From Solibacteraceae bacterium (lineage in GTDB: Bacteria; Acidobacteriota; Terriglobia; Bryobacterales; Bryobacteraceae), in assembly GCA_026984795.1 (NCBI GenBank), contig JALSRK010000045.1:62001-126000 (forward strand): a DNA stretch of 64,000 nt, read 5' to 3'. The position numbers were made by a program, and so were the translations under genes. This document shows, one piece after another, positions 54,040-63,689 of the stretch (within the stretch, counting starts at the first letter, position 1; the number at the start of each line of letters is the position of its first letter). The notes under the pieces were generated by a model, which saw nothing but the letters and a program-made list of their open reading frames with translations, ran no database searches and was not told where the DNA came from.

Positions 54040-54404
54040 CAGGCAGCATTCTCCAACGCCGCCCGGGCTTTGTCAACCAGCGCCCCGAAGCCGGCGGGAT
54101 CGTTCACGGCCATGTCGGCCAGAATCTTCCGGTTCAGCTCGATGCCGGCTTTCTTCAAACCGCCGATGAACTTGCTGTAGGAAATGTTGTGGGCCCGGCA
54201 GCCGGCGTTGATGCGGACAATCCACAACGACCGGAAATCCCGTTTCTTCTGCCGGCGCCCGACATAGGCGTATTCGAGCGACTTGGCGACCGCCTCGCGG
54301 GCGGCGCGGTGCAGCTTGCTCTTGGTGAGAAAGAAGCCCTCGGCGCGCTTCAGAATCTTCTTGCGCCGGGCGGTACGGTGAGTTCCTCGTTTGACTCGTG
54401 GCAC
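54039..54404 (-). CDS. rplT: 50S ribosomal protein L20
   Basis: 121 residues, basic, with the family N-terminus [19 protein letters not shown] and the block [20 protein letters not shown]20 organises 23S rRNA during assembly and often represses its own operon. It lies 84 bases after rpmI; infC is not upstream of rpmI here. Confidence 0.97.
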   Translation of the reverse strand: MPRVKRGTHRTARRKKILKRAEGFFLTKSKLHRAAREAVAKSLEYAYVGRRQKKRDFRSLWIVRINAGCRAHNISYSKFIGGLKKAGIELNRKILADMAVNDPAGFGALVDKARAALENAA

Positions 54405-54488
54405 GTTTCCTTCTCCTCGATCGTTCCCTAGTGTTTCTCAGCGGGGCGGATCGGGCACGTGCGCCGCTCCGTCCGCTCCCGCACCGGT

Positions 54489-54686
54489 TCAGGCGTAAGG
54501 CAGCATCATGCGGAAGGCTTTGCGGTCCGCCTGATCCGCGATGACGCTCTTGCGCAGCCGCCGCTTCCGGGCGCTGGATTTCTTGGTCAGAATGTGCCGC
54601 GCGAAAGAGTGGCGCCGCTTGATCTTACCGGTCGCCGTCTTCTTGAAGCGCTTGGCCGCGCCCTTGTGAGTCTTCAGTTTCGGCAT
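54489..54686 (-). CDS. rpmI: 50S ribosomal protein L35
   Basis: 65 residues with the family start [20 protein letters not shown] and [11 protein letters not shown]. An AAAGGAT ribosome site precedes the ATG, and a TATACT promoter element lies about 40 bases upstream, so the pair rpmI-rplT has its own promoter. Confidence 0.97.
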   Translation of the reverse strand: MPKLKTHKGAAKRFKKTATGKIKRRHSFARHILTKKSSARKRRLRKSVIADQADRKAFRMMLPYA

Positions 54687-54726
54687 TCCACAGCTATCCT
54701 TTGTGCAAGGGTGGGGACGTTCCTTA

Positions 54727-54732
54727 GTATAC
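54727..54732 (-). promoter_or_regulatory. Candidate -10 element of rpmI-rplT
   Basis: Read on the - strand the hexamer is TATACT. The expected leader is about 35 bases. A good -35 is not visible. Confidence 0.5.
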
Positions 54733-54767
54733 CATGCAGCCGGCGCCGCACCGGGCCGCGGGACCCT

Positions 54768-54980
54768 TCATCGGTTCTCTTTCCACTCCTCGTACCAGGC
54801 CATCTGAATGGCCTCGAGCTTGGCCTCGTTCGAAGCTGCGGGGTCGTCGTCGAACTCCTCCAGCTCGGTGACCCATTTGTGCAGATCCGTGAAGCGGACC
54901 GTAAGCGGATCGACGTCGGGAAACTTTTCATGAAGCGCGATGGCGATGTCCTCGGAATCGGTCCACGTCAATTTGCCCAT
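54768..54980 (-). CDS. iscX: Fe-S assembly regulator IscX
   Basis: 70 residues, acidic, with the family features LTWTDSEDIAIALHEKFPD, LTVRFTDLHKWV and MAWYEEWKE. IscX binds IscS and modulates cluster assembly. It closes the isc operon 30 bases after hscA; the fdx gene that usually lies between them is missing. Confidence 0.92.
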   Translation of the reverse strand: MGKLTWTDSEDIAIALHEKFPDVDPLTVRFTDLHKWVTELEEFDDDPAASNEAKLEAIQMAWYEEWKENR

Positions 54981-55010
54981 ATCAGGTCCTTCTCCCGCCG
55001 GCCGGAGCGA

Positions 55011-56861
<1,851 letters not shown>

Positions 56862-56881
56862 TTCGTTACCGTTGGCCGGAC

Positions 56882-57514
56882 TCAGTTCGAGAGTTCGCGA
56901 TCGACTTCCGCCACCAGGTTCTGCACGTATCGGCGGCGGTCGAGCAGGCGCCGGATCTTCTCGAGGATCTCCCGCGATCGCGTCGCATCGTATTCTTCAA
57001 ACAGGTCTTGGAGATCCCGATCGATTTCGCTGCGCATCGCCAGGAACTTGTCCCGCGCAACCTCGAGCTGCGGCCGGGCGGACTCATCACCGGCCCGCAA
57101 TTCCTCCAGCGCCATGTTCAATTCGAAGACCTCTTCGAGCAACTCCAGGTCCACGTTCTTCGACCGGGGTTCGACGTTCTCGAAGCCCTCCCGCTTGAGC
57201 ACGTACTCGGCCCGGGCGATGGGATCGCGCAGCGTGCGATAGGCATCGTTCAGGATGGCGGTGGCTTCGAGCGAATACTCCCGTTCCCGGCTCGTCTTGC
57301 GCGTATAACGGTCCGGATGCAGCAGCCGACTGAGCTTGTAGTAGCGCTGCTGCAAGTCTTCCGGATCCAACTTCAGCCGGGGCTCCAGCCCGAAGAACCG
57401 GAAATAATCCAGATCCGGCGGCTGCAGGCTGTTGCAATACCGGCAAAACAAGTCCTGTTCCGCCGGTGTGCCGCACTGCCAGCAAGCTTCGGCGTGTTTG
57501 AATGTGTCCTGCAC
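56882..57514 (-). CDS. hscB: Fe-S co-chaperone HscB with N-terminal tetracysteine motif
   Basis: J-domain co-chaperone of HscA, 210 residues from GTG 57514. The J-domain has HPDRY with the invariant HPD; the C-terminal three-helix bundle binds IscU. Before the J-domain lies CWQC-x9-CRYC, a likely zinc site known from mitochondrial HSCB but absent from the short enterobacterial protein. The start overlaps the iscA stop (TAGTG); a TTG at 57538 is an alternative adding eight residues. Neither has a clear ribosome site. Confidence 0.88.
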   Translation of the reverse strand: MQDTFKHAEACWQCGTPAEQDLFCRYCNSLQPPDLDYFRFFGLEPRLKLDPEDLQQRYYKLSRLLHPDRYTRKTSREREYSLEATAILNDAYRTLRDPIARAEYVLKREGFENVEPRSKNVDLELLEEVFELNMALEELRAGDESARPQLEVARDKFLAMRSEIDRDLQDLFEEYDATRSREILEKIRRLLDRRRYVQNLVAEVDRELSN

Positions 57515-57867
57515 TAGACGGTGAACGAAGTTCCGCAACCGCAGCTCTGTTTGACGTTCGGGTTCTCGAAGGAGAAGCCCGAATAGATGAGCGACTCTTT
57601 ATAGTCCAGAGTCATGCCGTTCAGATAGAGCATGCTCTTGGGGTCGATGAAGATCTTCACGTCGCCGAATTCGAAGACGTGGTCGCGGGGCCGCGGCTGC
57701 TGCTCGTACTTGATTTGATAGCTCAAGCCGGAGCAGCCGCCCCCCACTACGCCGAGGCGTAAGCCGCCCCCTTGGACGCCCTCCTTGGCGAAAGCCTGCC
57801 GGATCTTCTCCAGCGCCTTGGGCGTCACCTGAATCTCGGGTTTGGCGATCGTCTTCGTTTCTGCCAC
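57514..57867 (-). CDS. iscA: A-type Fe-S carrier IscA
   Basis: 117 residues with the three ligand cysteines of A-type carriers: VGGGCSGLSY and the C-terminal SCGCGTSF. It receives clusters from IscU or binds iron for transfer to apoproteins. It lies one base after iscU, in canonical order. Confidence 0.93.
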   Translation of the reverse strand: MAETKTIAKPEIQVTPKALEKIRQAFAKEGVQGGGLRLGVVGGGCSGLSYQIKYEQQPRPRDHVFEFGDVKIFIDPKSMLYLNGMTLDYKESLIYSGFSFENPNVKQSCGCGTSFTV

Positions 57868-57868
57868 C

Positions 57869-58291
57869 TTAGGCCTTCTCCGCGACGGCTTCGGTCTGTG
57901 GCGACCGCTGCGCCAGCTTCTTCTTGTAGTCGGCGATGGCCGCCTTGATGGCGTCTTCGGCCAGCACCGAACAGTGGATCTTCACCGGCGGCAGGGCCAG
58001 CTCGTTGACAATATCAGTGTTCTTGATCTTCAACGCTTCGTCAACCGTCTTGCCTTTGAGCCACTCGGTGGCCAGCGACGAGCTGGCGATCGCGCTGCCG
58101 CAGCCGAACGTCTTGAACTTGGCGTCGGCGATGACGCCGGTCTTCTCATCGACCTTGATCTGTAGCTTCATCACGTCGCCGCACTCGGGCGCTCCCACCA
58201 TCCCGGTGCCGACGTTGGGATCATTCTTGTCCAGGGAACCGACGTTCCGCGGATTGTTGTAATGATCCAGAACTTTGTCCGAGTATGCCAT
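57869..58291 (-). CDS. iscU: Fe-S scaffold protein IscU
   Basis: 140 residues. The three scaffold cysteines are in PECGDV, FGCGSA and IHCSVL, and the HscA recognition motif LPPVK is present. The N-terminus YSDKVLDHYNNPRNVG is typical. Confidence 0.96.
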   Translation of the reverse strand: MAYSDKVLDHYNNPRNVGSLDKNDPNVGTGMVGAPECGDVMKLQIKVDEKTGVIADAKFKTFGCGSAIASSSLATEWLKGKTVDEALKIKNTDIVNELALPPVKIHCSVLAEDAIKAAIADYKKKLAQRSPQTEAVAEKA

Positions 58292-58348
58292 GTCGTTATC
58301 CCTTCCTCTGTTTCCGGAATTCCCCTCTGAGTCTTCGAGCGGCCGCCG

Positions 58349-59563
58349 CTACTGGGCGCTCCACTCGACTTTCGAGATGTCGATGCCTTCTTTGGCCATC
58401 TCGTAGAGCGGCGAGAGTTCCCGCAGCTTCCGGACCACCTCGATCACCTTCCCGGCCACGTAGTCCACTTCCTCCTCGGTATTGAAGCGCCCGAGGCCGA
58501 ACCGGATCGAGGAGTGGGCCAGGTCGTCGCCGGTGCCCAGCGCCTTCAGCACGTAACTCGGCTCCAGCGTCGCCGAGGTGCAAGCCGAACCGCTGGAGAC
58601 GGCGACGTCGTTGATGCCCATGAGCAGCGACTCGCCCTCGACGTAGGCGAAGCTCATGTTCAGGTTGTTCGGCAGCCGGTGCTCGAGGCTGCCGTTGACG
58701 TATACCTCGTCGAGTTCGCTCAGAAGCTTGTTCATCAGCTTGTCGCGCAGCCGCTTCAGCCGGGCGGACTCCTCGGCCATCTCCCGCTGGCAGATGGCGC
58801 AGGCCTCGCCGAAACCCACGATGCCCGGCACGTTCAGCGTTCCGGAACGCATCCCCCGCTCGTGGCCGCCGCCGTCGATCTGGGCTGTGATCTGCACCCG
58901 CGGATTGCGGCGCCGCACGTAAAGAGCGCCAATGCCCTTGGGGCCATAGATCTTGTGCGCCGTCAGCGACGCCAGGTGAATATGGTCTTGCTTCACGTCA
59001 ACCGGGACCTTGCCAAGGGCCTGCACCGCATCGGTATGGAACAAGACTCCCTTCTCTTCGGCGATCTTACCGATCTCCCGAATCGGCTGGATGACGCCGA
59101 TCTCGTTGTTGGCGTACATGACGCTGATCAGGATCGTCTTGTCGGTGATCGCCTCGCGCAACTGGTCGAGATCGATCAAGCCGTCCTTGTTCACCGGCAG
59201 ATACGTCACCTTGTACCCGCGTTTCTCCAGTTTCTTCGCCGTGTCGAGCACCGCCTTGTGCTCGGTCGCCGCCGTGATGATGTGGTTGCCGCGCTCGGCG
59301 TACATCTCGGCGACGCCCTTCAGGGCCAGATTGTCCGATTCGGTGGCCCCGCTGGTGAAGATGATCTCTTTCGGATGGGCGCCGATCAGGTCGGCAATCT
59401 GTTTGCGCGCCTTTTCCACCGCCTCTTCGGCCTCCCAGCCGAAGCGGTGATTGCGGCTGGCCGCGTTGCCGAACTTCTCGGTGAAATACGGCAGCATTGC
59501 TTCGAGCACCCGCGGATCCACTGGGGTGGTCGCGTGGTTGTCCATGTAGATCGGCTTTTTCAT
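58349..59563 (-). CDS. iscS: Cysteine desulfurase IscS
   Basis: PLP enzyme supplying sulfur for cluster assembly, 404 residues. The PLP lysine is in [11 protein letters not shown], the catalytic cysteine loop is [17 protein letters not shown] (IscS-type, long flexible loop), and TEHKAVLD has the conserved His. ATG 59563 is chosen because AAAGGG lies nine bases upstream; ATG 59572 would abut that site. Confidence 0.96.
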   Translation of the reverse strand: MKKPIYMDNHATTPVDPRVLEAMLPYFTEKFGNAASRNHRFGWEAEEAVEKARKQIADLIGAHPKEIIFTSGATESDNLALKGVAEMYAERGNHIITAATEHKAVLDTAKKLEKRGYKVTYLPVNKDGLIDLDQLREAITDKTILISVMYANNEIGVIQPIREIGKIAEEKGVLFHTDAVQALGKVPVDVKQDHIHLASLTAHKIYGPKGIGALYVRRRNPRVQITAQIDGGGHERGMRSGTLNVPGIVGFGEACAICQREMAEESARLKRLRDKLMNKLLSELDEVYVNGSLEHRLPNNLNMSFAYVEGESLLMGINDVAVSSGSACTSATLEPSYVLKALGTGDDLAHSSIRFGLGRFNTEEEVDYVAGKVIEVVRKLRELSPLYEMAKEGIDISKVEWSAQ

Positions 59564-59576
59564 AGTTCTCATCCCT

Positions 59577-60059
59577 TTACGATTGCTTCCCAGTCCCCGC
59601 CTGGCTTTCGAGGCTGTAAAGCTTCTCAACGCGGCAAGTCTCCGCCAGCAGCCCGGTCTCCTCCGCCATGTCCGTGATCGTGATGCTGGCAAGCAGTTGC
59701 AGGATGCCCTCATGCACCCTCCGGAGCGGTTCGCGCACCGTGCAGGTCGCCGACTGGTCGCAGTCGCCGTGCTCGGTGAAGCAGGAGGTCAAGATGATCG
59801 GGCCGTCGATGGCCCGGATCACCTCGAGCGCGCTGATCCGCCCGGGATCCCTCGCCAGCCGGTACCCTCCCCGGGTACCGAATTCCGAGTTCACGAAGCC
59901 CTCCCGCGCCAGAATCTGCAGAACTTTGGACATCAGCGGCACCGGGATGCCGTAGCGTCCGGCAATCTCCTTGGCGCTGGCGCTCTGGTTGCCCGTCTGC
60001 AGCGCCAGGTGCCGCAGAGCGATGAGTCCGTAGTCTGCCCGCTTGCTCAGCTTCAACAT
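59577..60059 (-). CDS. iscR: Rrf2-family Fe-S regulator IscR
   Basis: 160 residues. An N-terminal winged helix ([42 protein letters not shown]) is followed by a cluster-ligand region [14 protein letters not shown], with C-x6-C-x5-C spacing, one residue longer than the C-x5-C-x5-C of enterobacterial IscR. It is the first gene of the isc operon and its promoter carries a palindrome across the transcription start, so autoregulation by the holo-protein is likely. Confidence 0.9.
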   Translation of the reverse strand: MLKLSKRADYGLIALRHLALQTGNQSASAKEIAGRYGIPVPLMSKVLQILAREGFVNSEFGTRGGYRLARDPGRISALEVIRAIDGPIILTSCFTEHGDCDQSATCTVREPLRRVHEGILQLLASITITDMAEETGLLAETCRVEKLYSLESQAGTGKQS

Positions 60060-60066
60060 GTGAATA

Positions 60067-60085
60067 TAGGACCACTTCGGTCCTA
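60067..60085. promoter_or_regulatory. Candidate IscR operator (perfect inverted repeat)
   Basis: TAGGACC (60067-60073) and GGTCCTA (60079-60085), a 7-5-7 palindrome extended by further A/T matches. It covers the predicted iscR transcription start near 60084, a position suited to repression. Confidence 0.6.
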
Positions 60086-60090
60086 GATCT

Positions 60091-60118
60091 ATCGTAGCAC
60101 ATCCGGCGCTGCTGTCAA
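60091..60118 (-). promoter_or_regulatory. iscR / isc operon promoter
   Basis: On the - strand a perfect TTGACA (60113-60118) is followed by TACGAT (60091-60096) with a 16-base spacer. The leader to the ATG is about 25 bases and includes the palindrome. Confidence 0.7.
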
Positions 60119-60298
60119 CTCGTTTACCGCTTGCTTTTCAGTACCTTAATCTCAGACCGATCCGGTCGTATATCTTTCTGTCTATAGGATGCGTCCGCAG
60201 CCGGGTCGGTGCCAACAAAGATGCGCCGGATGGAGCCAACCGGGGTGTGAACGGTGCAAATCCCTGTTTGGCGGCGACTCCGGGCTTGGCGTTTTTTC

Positions 60299-60328
60299 TT
60301 GGAGCCAGCCCGGGACCGCTGGTAAACT
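60299..60328 (+). promoter_or_regulatory. Candidate promoter of the polyprenyl glycosylphosphotransferase gene
   Basis: TTGGAG (60299-60304) and TAAACT (60323-60328), spacer 18. It lies just after a T-rich stretch (GTTTTTTCTT at 60291-60300). Confidence 0.35.
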
Positions 60329-60345
60329 GAAGTACTCCCACTTGC

Positions 60346-61731
60346 ATGCGCCTCCACCGCCTCCTTGGCCCCGAAAGCAGTCTCGCCGTTCTGGCCGCTG
60401 AAGTCGTGTTGGTTTTCACTTGTTATACAGTCGCGGCGACGCTGTTGCTGCCGGTGGACCCGCTCGTTTTCCTGCTTTACGCCCACGGCGCCCTGCGGTT
60501 CCTGCTGGTCGCGATCCCCGTTCTGATCCTGGTGTACCTCCAGGACCTTTATGAAAGGCTCTGGGTGGAGTCGCGCATCGTGCTGGTTCAGCAGTTCTCC
60601 CTTGCTCTCGGGGTTGCGTTCTTGATCCAGGCGGCCCTCAACTACGTGGATTCCGCCCTCGTGATGCCGCGGTGGACGATGTTGCTGGGCAGCGGCTTTG
60701 CCCTGGTGGCGTTGCCGGCCAACCGCCTGTTTTTCTTGAAGTTGATCGGCCCCGAGGGCTTCGCCGAACGGGTCCTGTTCCTGGGCTGTTCTCCGTTGGT
60801 CGCCCGCGTCTACCGGCGCATGGTGGAGCGTCCGGACCTGGGGTTCCGCGCCATCGGGTGGATCGCCGGCACGGAGGAATGTTCCGATCCGGCTTGCGGC
60901 CGTCCCCTCGGCGCCATCGGCGAACTCCGGCGCATTACCGAACGGGAGCGTCCCGACCGCATTGTGGTAGGCCTGACAGAGAGGCGCGGCTGTATGCCGC
61001 AGAAAGATCTTCTGGAACTCCGGTTCTCCGGGGTGCGGATCGAGGAAGCCGCGACGGCCTACGAGGAGGTCTTCAGCAGGGTGTGCGTACCGGAACTGCG
61101 CCCCTCCCAGTTGATTTTCAGCGGGGAACTGGGTCCGGCGCGGGAAACGATGCTGTTGCAATCCGTCTATTCCTTCGTCCTGGCGGCGGTGGGCCTTGTC
61201 TTGACCCTGCCTGTTTTCTTGCTCGCCGTCGCGGCGGTCAAGCTGACCTCCCGGGGCCCGGCATTGTACAAACAGGCCCGGGTGGGTAAAGACGGGCGCA
61301 TCTTCACCCTTTACAAGGTTCGTTCCATGTACGCGGATGCCGAGCGCCGCACCGGCGCCGTGTGGGCGGACAGGAACGATCCGAGGGTCACCCCCGTAGG
61401 CCGCTTCCTGCGGCGGTTCCGCATCGACGAGATCCCCCAGCTCTGGAACGTCCTCAAGGGCGAAATGGTGATCGTTGGGCCGCGGCCGGAGAGGCCGGAG
61501 TTCGTCGAAACCCTCACCGAGCAGATCCCCTTTTACCGGCAGCGCCTGGCGGTCAAACCCGGGCTCACCGGGTGGGCGCAGATCAACGCCGGATACGGCA
61601 ACACGATCGAGGACACGATCACCAAGCTGGAGTATGACCTGTATTACATCAAACACATGCGTCCGGCGCTCGATGCGTTCATCATTTTCCACACCGCGAA
61701 GGTCATCTTGCTCGGACGCGGGGCCGTGTGA
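60346..61731 (+). CDS. Exopolysaccharide polyprenyl glycosylphosphotransferase
   Basis: Membrane enzyme that loads the first sugar-1-phosphate onto undecaprenyl phosphate, 461 residues. The N-terminal region has about four membrane helices, the middle is a Rossmann-like domain (RVLFLGCSPLVARVYRRMV), and the C-terminal sugar-transferase domain has SRGPALYKQARVGKDGR, TLYKVRSM, RRFRIDEIPQLWNVLKGEM and VGPRPERPEFVE, which hold the catalytic residues. WcaJ/EpsL type. No polysaccharide genes are seen next to it in the window. The ATG lies 18 bases after the promoter candidate. Confidence 0.88.
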   Translation: MRLHRLLGPESSLAVLAAEVVLVFTCYTVAATLLLPVDPLVFLLYAHGALRFLLVAIPVLILVYLQDLYERLWVESRIVLVQQFSLALGVAFLIQAALNYVDSALVMPRWTMLLGSGFALVALPANRLFFLKLIGPEGFAERVLFLGCSPLVARVYRRMVERPDLGFRAIGWIAGTEECSDPACGRPLGAIGELRRITERERPDRIVVGLTERRGCMPQKDLLELRFSGVRIEEAATAYEEVFSRVCVPELRPSQLIFSGELGPARETMLLQSVYSFVLAAVGLVLTLPVFLLAVAAVKLTSRGPALYKQARVGKDGRIFTLYKVRSMYADAERRTGAVWADRNDPRVTPVGRFLRRFRIDEIPQLWNVLKGEMVIVGPRPERPEFVETLTEQIPFYRQRLAVKPGLTGWAQINAGYGNTIEDTITKLEYDLYYIKHMRPALDAFIIFHTAKVILLGRGAV

Positions 61732-61834
61732 GGGCGTCACGCGCGGGATTTGCGCGTCCTCCGAGCTCTCGAAGGGGCCTTGCCGCCGGCGGCTTTTCTC
61801 CGAAGCTTGTCTCCCTCTCTTAACATTTCCCATG

Positions 61835-61840
61835 TATAAT
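61835..61840 (+). promoter_or_regulatory. Perfect -10 element upstream of a histidine kinase gene
   Basis: TATAAT lies ten bases before the ATG at 61851. The likely transcription start is within about four bases of that codon. No -35 at normal spacing (a TTGTCT lies 22 bases upstream). Confidence 0.45.
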
Positions 61841-61850
61841 GTTGCCTGCG

Positions 61851-62600
61851 ATGTATACGCCGGCCCAGGGAGTCGCCCGCACGCGGATGGCCCAGGATCG
61901 TGAAGCCGCCGAGTTTGCGGCGCTGCGCCTCCTGGTTGGAAGCCTCGCCCATGATTTCAACAACCTGCTCACCACCATCGCCGGACATGCGAGCCTGATC
62001 GAGGCCGAAGCGGACCCCGGAAGCGAAGTTCAGGAGTCAGCCCGGGCGGTGGTCCAAGCCGCTGAGCGCGCTTCGCGGCTGGTCCGGGAGTTGCGCCACC
62101 TCGTACGGCCGACGCCGTCCCAGCCGCGCCGTGTCGATCTGCACGAGGTCATCTCCGAAGTCGTCGATCTCATCCGTCCGCTGGCTCACAACAAGGTTTC
62201 CATCCACTTGGATTTCCGCGCCCCGGCGGCGGTGGTCCAGGCTGATCCGGAGCAGATGCACCAGATGCTGCTGAACCTGTTGCTGAATGCCCGCGACGCC
62301 ATGCCTGAGGGCGGGGTGCTGACGGTGGAGACTTCCCTGGCCGGAGAGCCGGCCGACCGGCTCACCATCGCCGTCCGCGACACGGGATGCGGCATCGCTT
62401 CGGAAGACCTCTCCAGGATCTTCGAACCTTTCTTCACTACGCGGAAAGCCCAGGGCGGGACCGGCCTGGGCCTGGCCATCGTGGCCAGGATCGTAAAGAA
62501 GCACAGTGGCACGATCACTGTGGAGAGCGGCCCCGGCCGCGGCAGCACCTTCCGGGTGACGCTGCCCGCCGCTCCAGCGGCTCACAACTCCGCTGACTGA
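61851..62600 (+). CDS. Soluble histidine kinase, NtrB type
   Basis: 249 residues and no membrane segment. The phosphoacceptor helix is LVGSLAHDFNNLLTTIAGHA, the ATPase domain has N-box LLNLLLNARDAMPEGG, G1 DTGCGI, F-box EPFFTTR and G2 GTGLGLAIV. There is no PAS or other sensor domain, so it must receive input from a partner. No response regulator is adjacent. ATG 61851 is chosen because ATG 61839 overlaps the -10 element; ATG 61887 is also possible. Confidence 0.82.
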   Translation: MYTPAQGVARTRMAQDREAAEFAALRLLVGSLAHDFNNLLTTIAGHASLIEAEADPGSEVQESARAVVQAAERASRLVRELRHLVRPTPSQPRRVDLHEVISEVVDLIRPLAHNKVSIHLDFRAPAAVVQADPEQMHQMLLNLLLNARDAMPEGGVLTVETSLAGEPADRLTIAVRDTGCGIASEDLSRIFEPFFTTRKAQGGTGLGLAIVARIVKKHSGTITVESGPGRGSTFRVTLPAAPAAHNSAD

Positions 62601-63544
62601 TCTCCGGGCTTGAGTTTCAGGAGACGGATTGTACCGTTGGTGGTGGTGAGTTGGACGAGAGGGCCCCCGCCGTTCACCGCTCCCTCCAGGCGGTGTTTGC
62701 TATGTTCCCCGCTGGCCGCCACGTCGAAGTCCGTACTGACCGTCGCGTTGGTGCTCTTGAGCCGGAGTTGAGCCTTCAGCGACTCGGGCGCGTACACGGT
62801 GATCGAAGCGTTGCTCGTAGCAACGATGACGTCGGAGGCCGGCGCCCTCTCCAGGACAAGGGTCACCGATCCGTTCGAGGTCCGGACCTCGATGGGCTCC
62901 ACTCCGGGGCCGGGAACCAGCCGCGCCTTGACGCTTCCGTTGGAGGTTCGGGCCCGGAGGCGCCCTTTCAGGCCCGTCACCCGGATGGCGCCGTTCGAGG
63001 TCGTGAGTTTCGCATCGCCGTCGATCTCCGTGCACGTGATGGAGCCGTTGGATGTGCGGACCTCGACGGCGCCCGCCACCTTCTCGATTTCCACCCGGCC
63101 GTTTGACGTGCGTGCGCGCACCGGGCCGGTGACGCCTTTGACGGAAACGCTGCCGTTCGTGGTGATCAGCGGGTCCACCGCCACTGCGGCGGGGACGTGG
63201 ATCCGGTAGCGGGCGCCCGCCGCTCCCCACCGGCCGGACGGTTTGACCGTGCGGATCTGCAAGAAATCTTCAGCGGGGACGACATCGATCTCCAGCAGAT
63301 CGAGCAGCTCTTTCGAAGAAGCGAACTTCGTGCCTTCAATCCGCACCGTCTCCTGGTCCCAGGCGGCGACCTCGATGGATCCGTTTGTGTTCTCTACCGC
63401 GAGCCGGCCGCCGGAAGCCAGGGGGTAGCTGTAGTCGAAATCTTCGTGGAACCGGGCCGGCGTCGCCAGTTCGACCAAGTCGCAGCCAGCGAACACCACG
63501 AGAATTCCAGCAACACCAACGCTCCGAAACAGTCCTGATTGCAT
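62582..63544 (-). CDS. DUF4097 beta-repeat lipoprotein
   Basis: 320 residues. The signal ends in a lipobox (VVFAGC, Cys about 21). The mature part is a string of short strand-turn repeats with the motif T(S/T)NGS(I/V): at least nine copies (TTNGSV, TSNGRV, TSNGSI, TSNGAI, TSNGSV twice, TSNASI, STNATV, TTNGTI), which predicts a parallel beta-solenoid as in DUF4097 proteins. Function is unknown; such proteins often accompany anti-sigma or DUF1707 genes, not seen here. TGGAGG precedes the ATG. The 3' end overlaps the kinase gene by 19 bases. Confidence 0.82.
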   Translation of the reverse strand: MQSGLFRSVGVAGILVVFAGCDLVELATPARFHEDFDYSYPLASGGRLAVENTNGSIEVAAWDQETVRIEGTKFASSKELLDLLEIDVVPAEDFLQIRTVKPSGRWGAAGARYRIHVPAAVAVDPLITTNGSVSVKGVTGPVRARTSNGRVEIEKVAGAVEVRTSNGSITCTEIDGDAKLTTSNGAIRVTGLKGRLRARTSNGSVKARLVPGPGVEPIEVRTSNGSVTLVLERAPASDVIVATSNASITVYAPESLKAQLRLKSTNATVSTDFDVAASGEHSKHRLEGAVNGGGPLVQLTTTNGTIRLLKLKPGDQSAEL

Positions 63545-63689
63545 CGGCGGCCTCCAGGGAACAGCTACGGGATCCCGCGGCAAAAGTTCCATGGTAGTCT
63601 GGAAGGAATCTCCAACGCCAGGAGCGCGTGACACGCCGCCGAAGGCCTCCCGTGTCTCCGGGGGCCGTCCGGCGAAGGATGCATGGGAT

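Noticed and set aside
60138-60419. Leftward open frame upstream of iscR
   Set aside because: Overlaps the start of the glycosylphosphotransferase gene, no ribosome site, low-complexity basic product.
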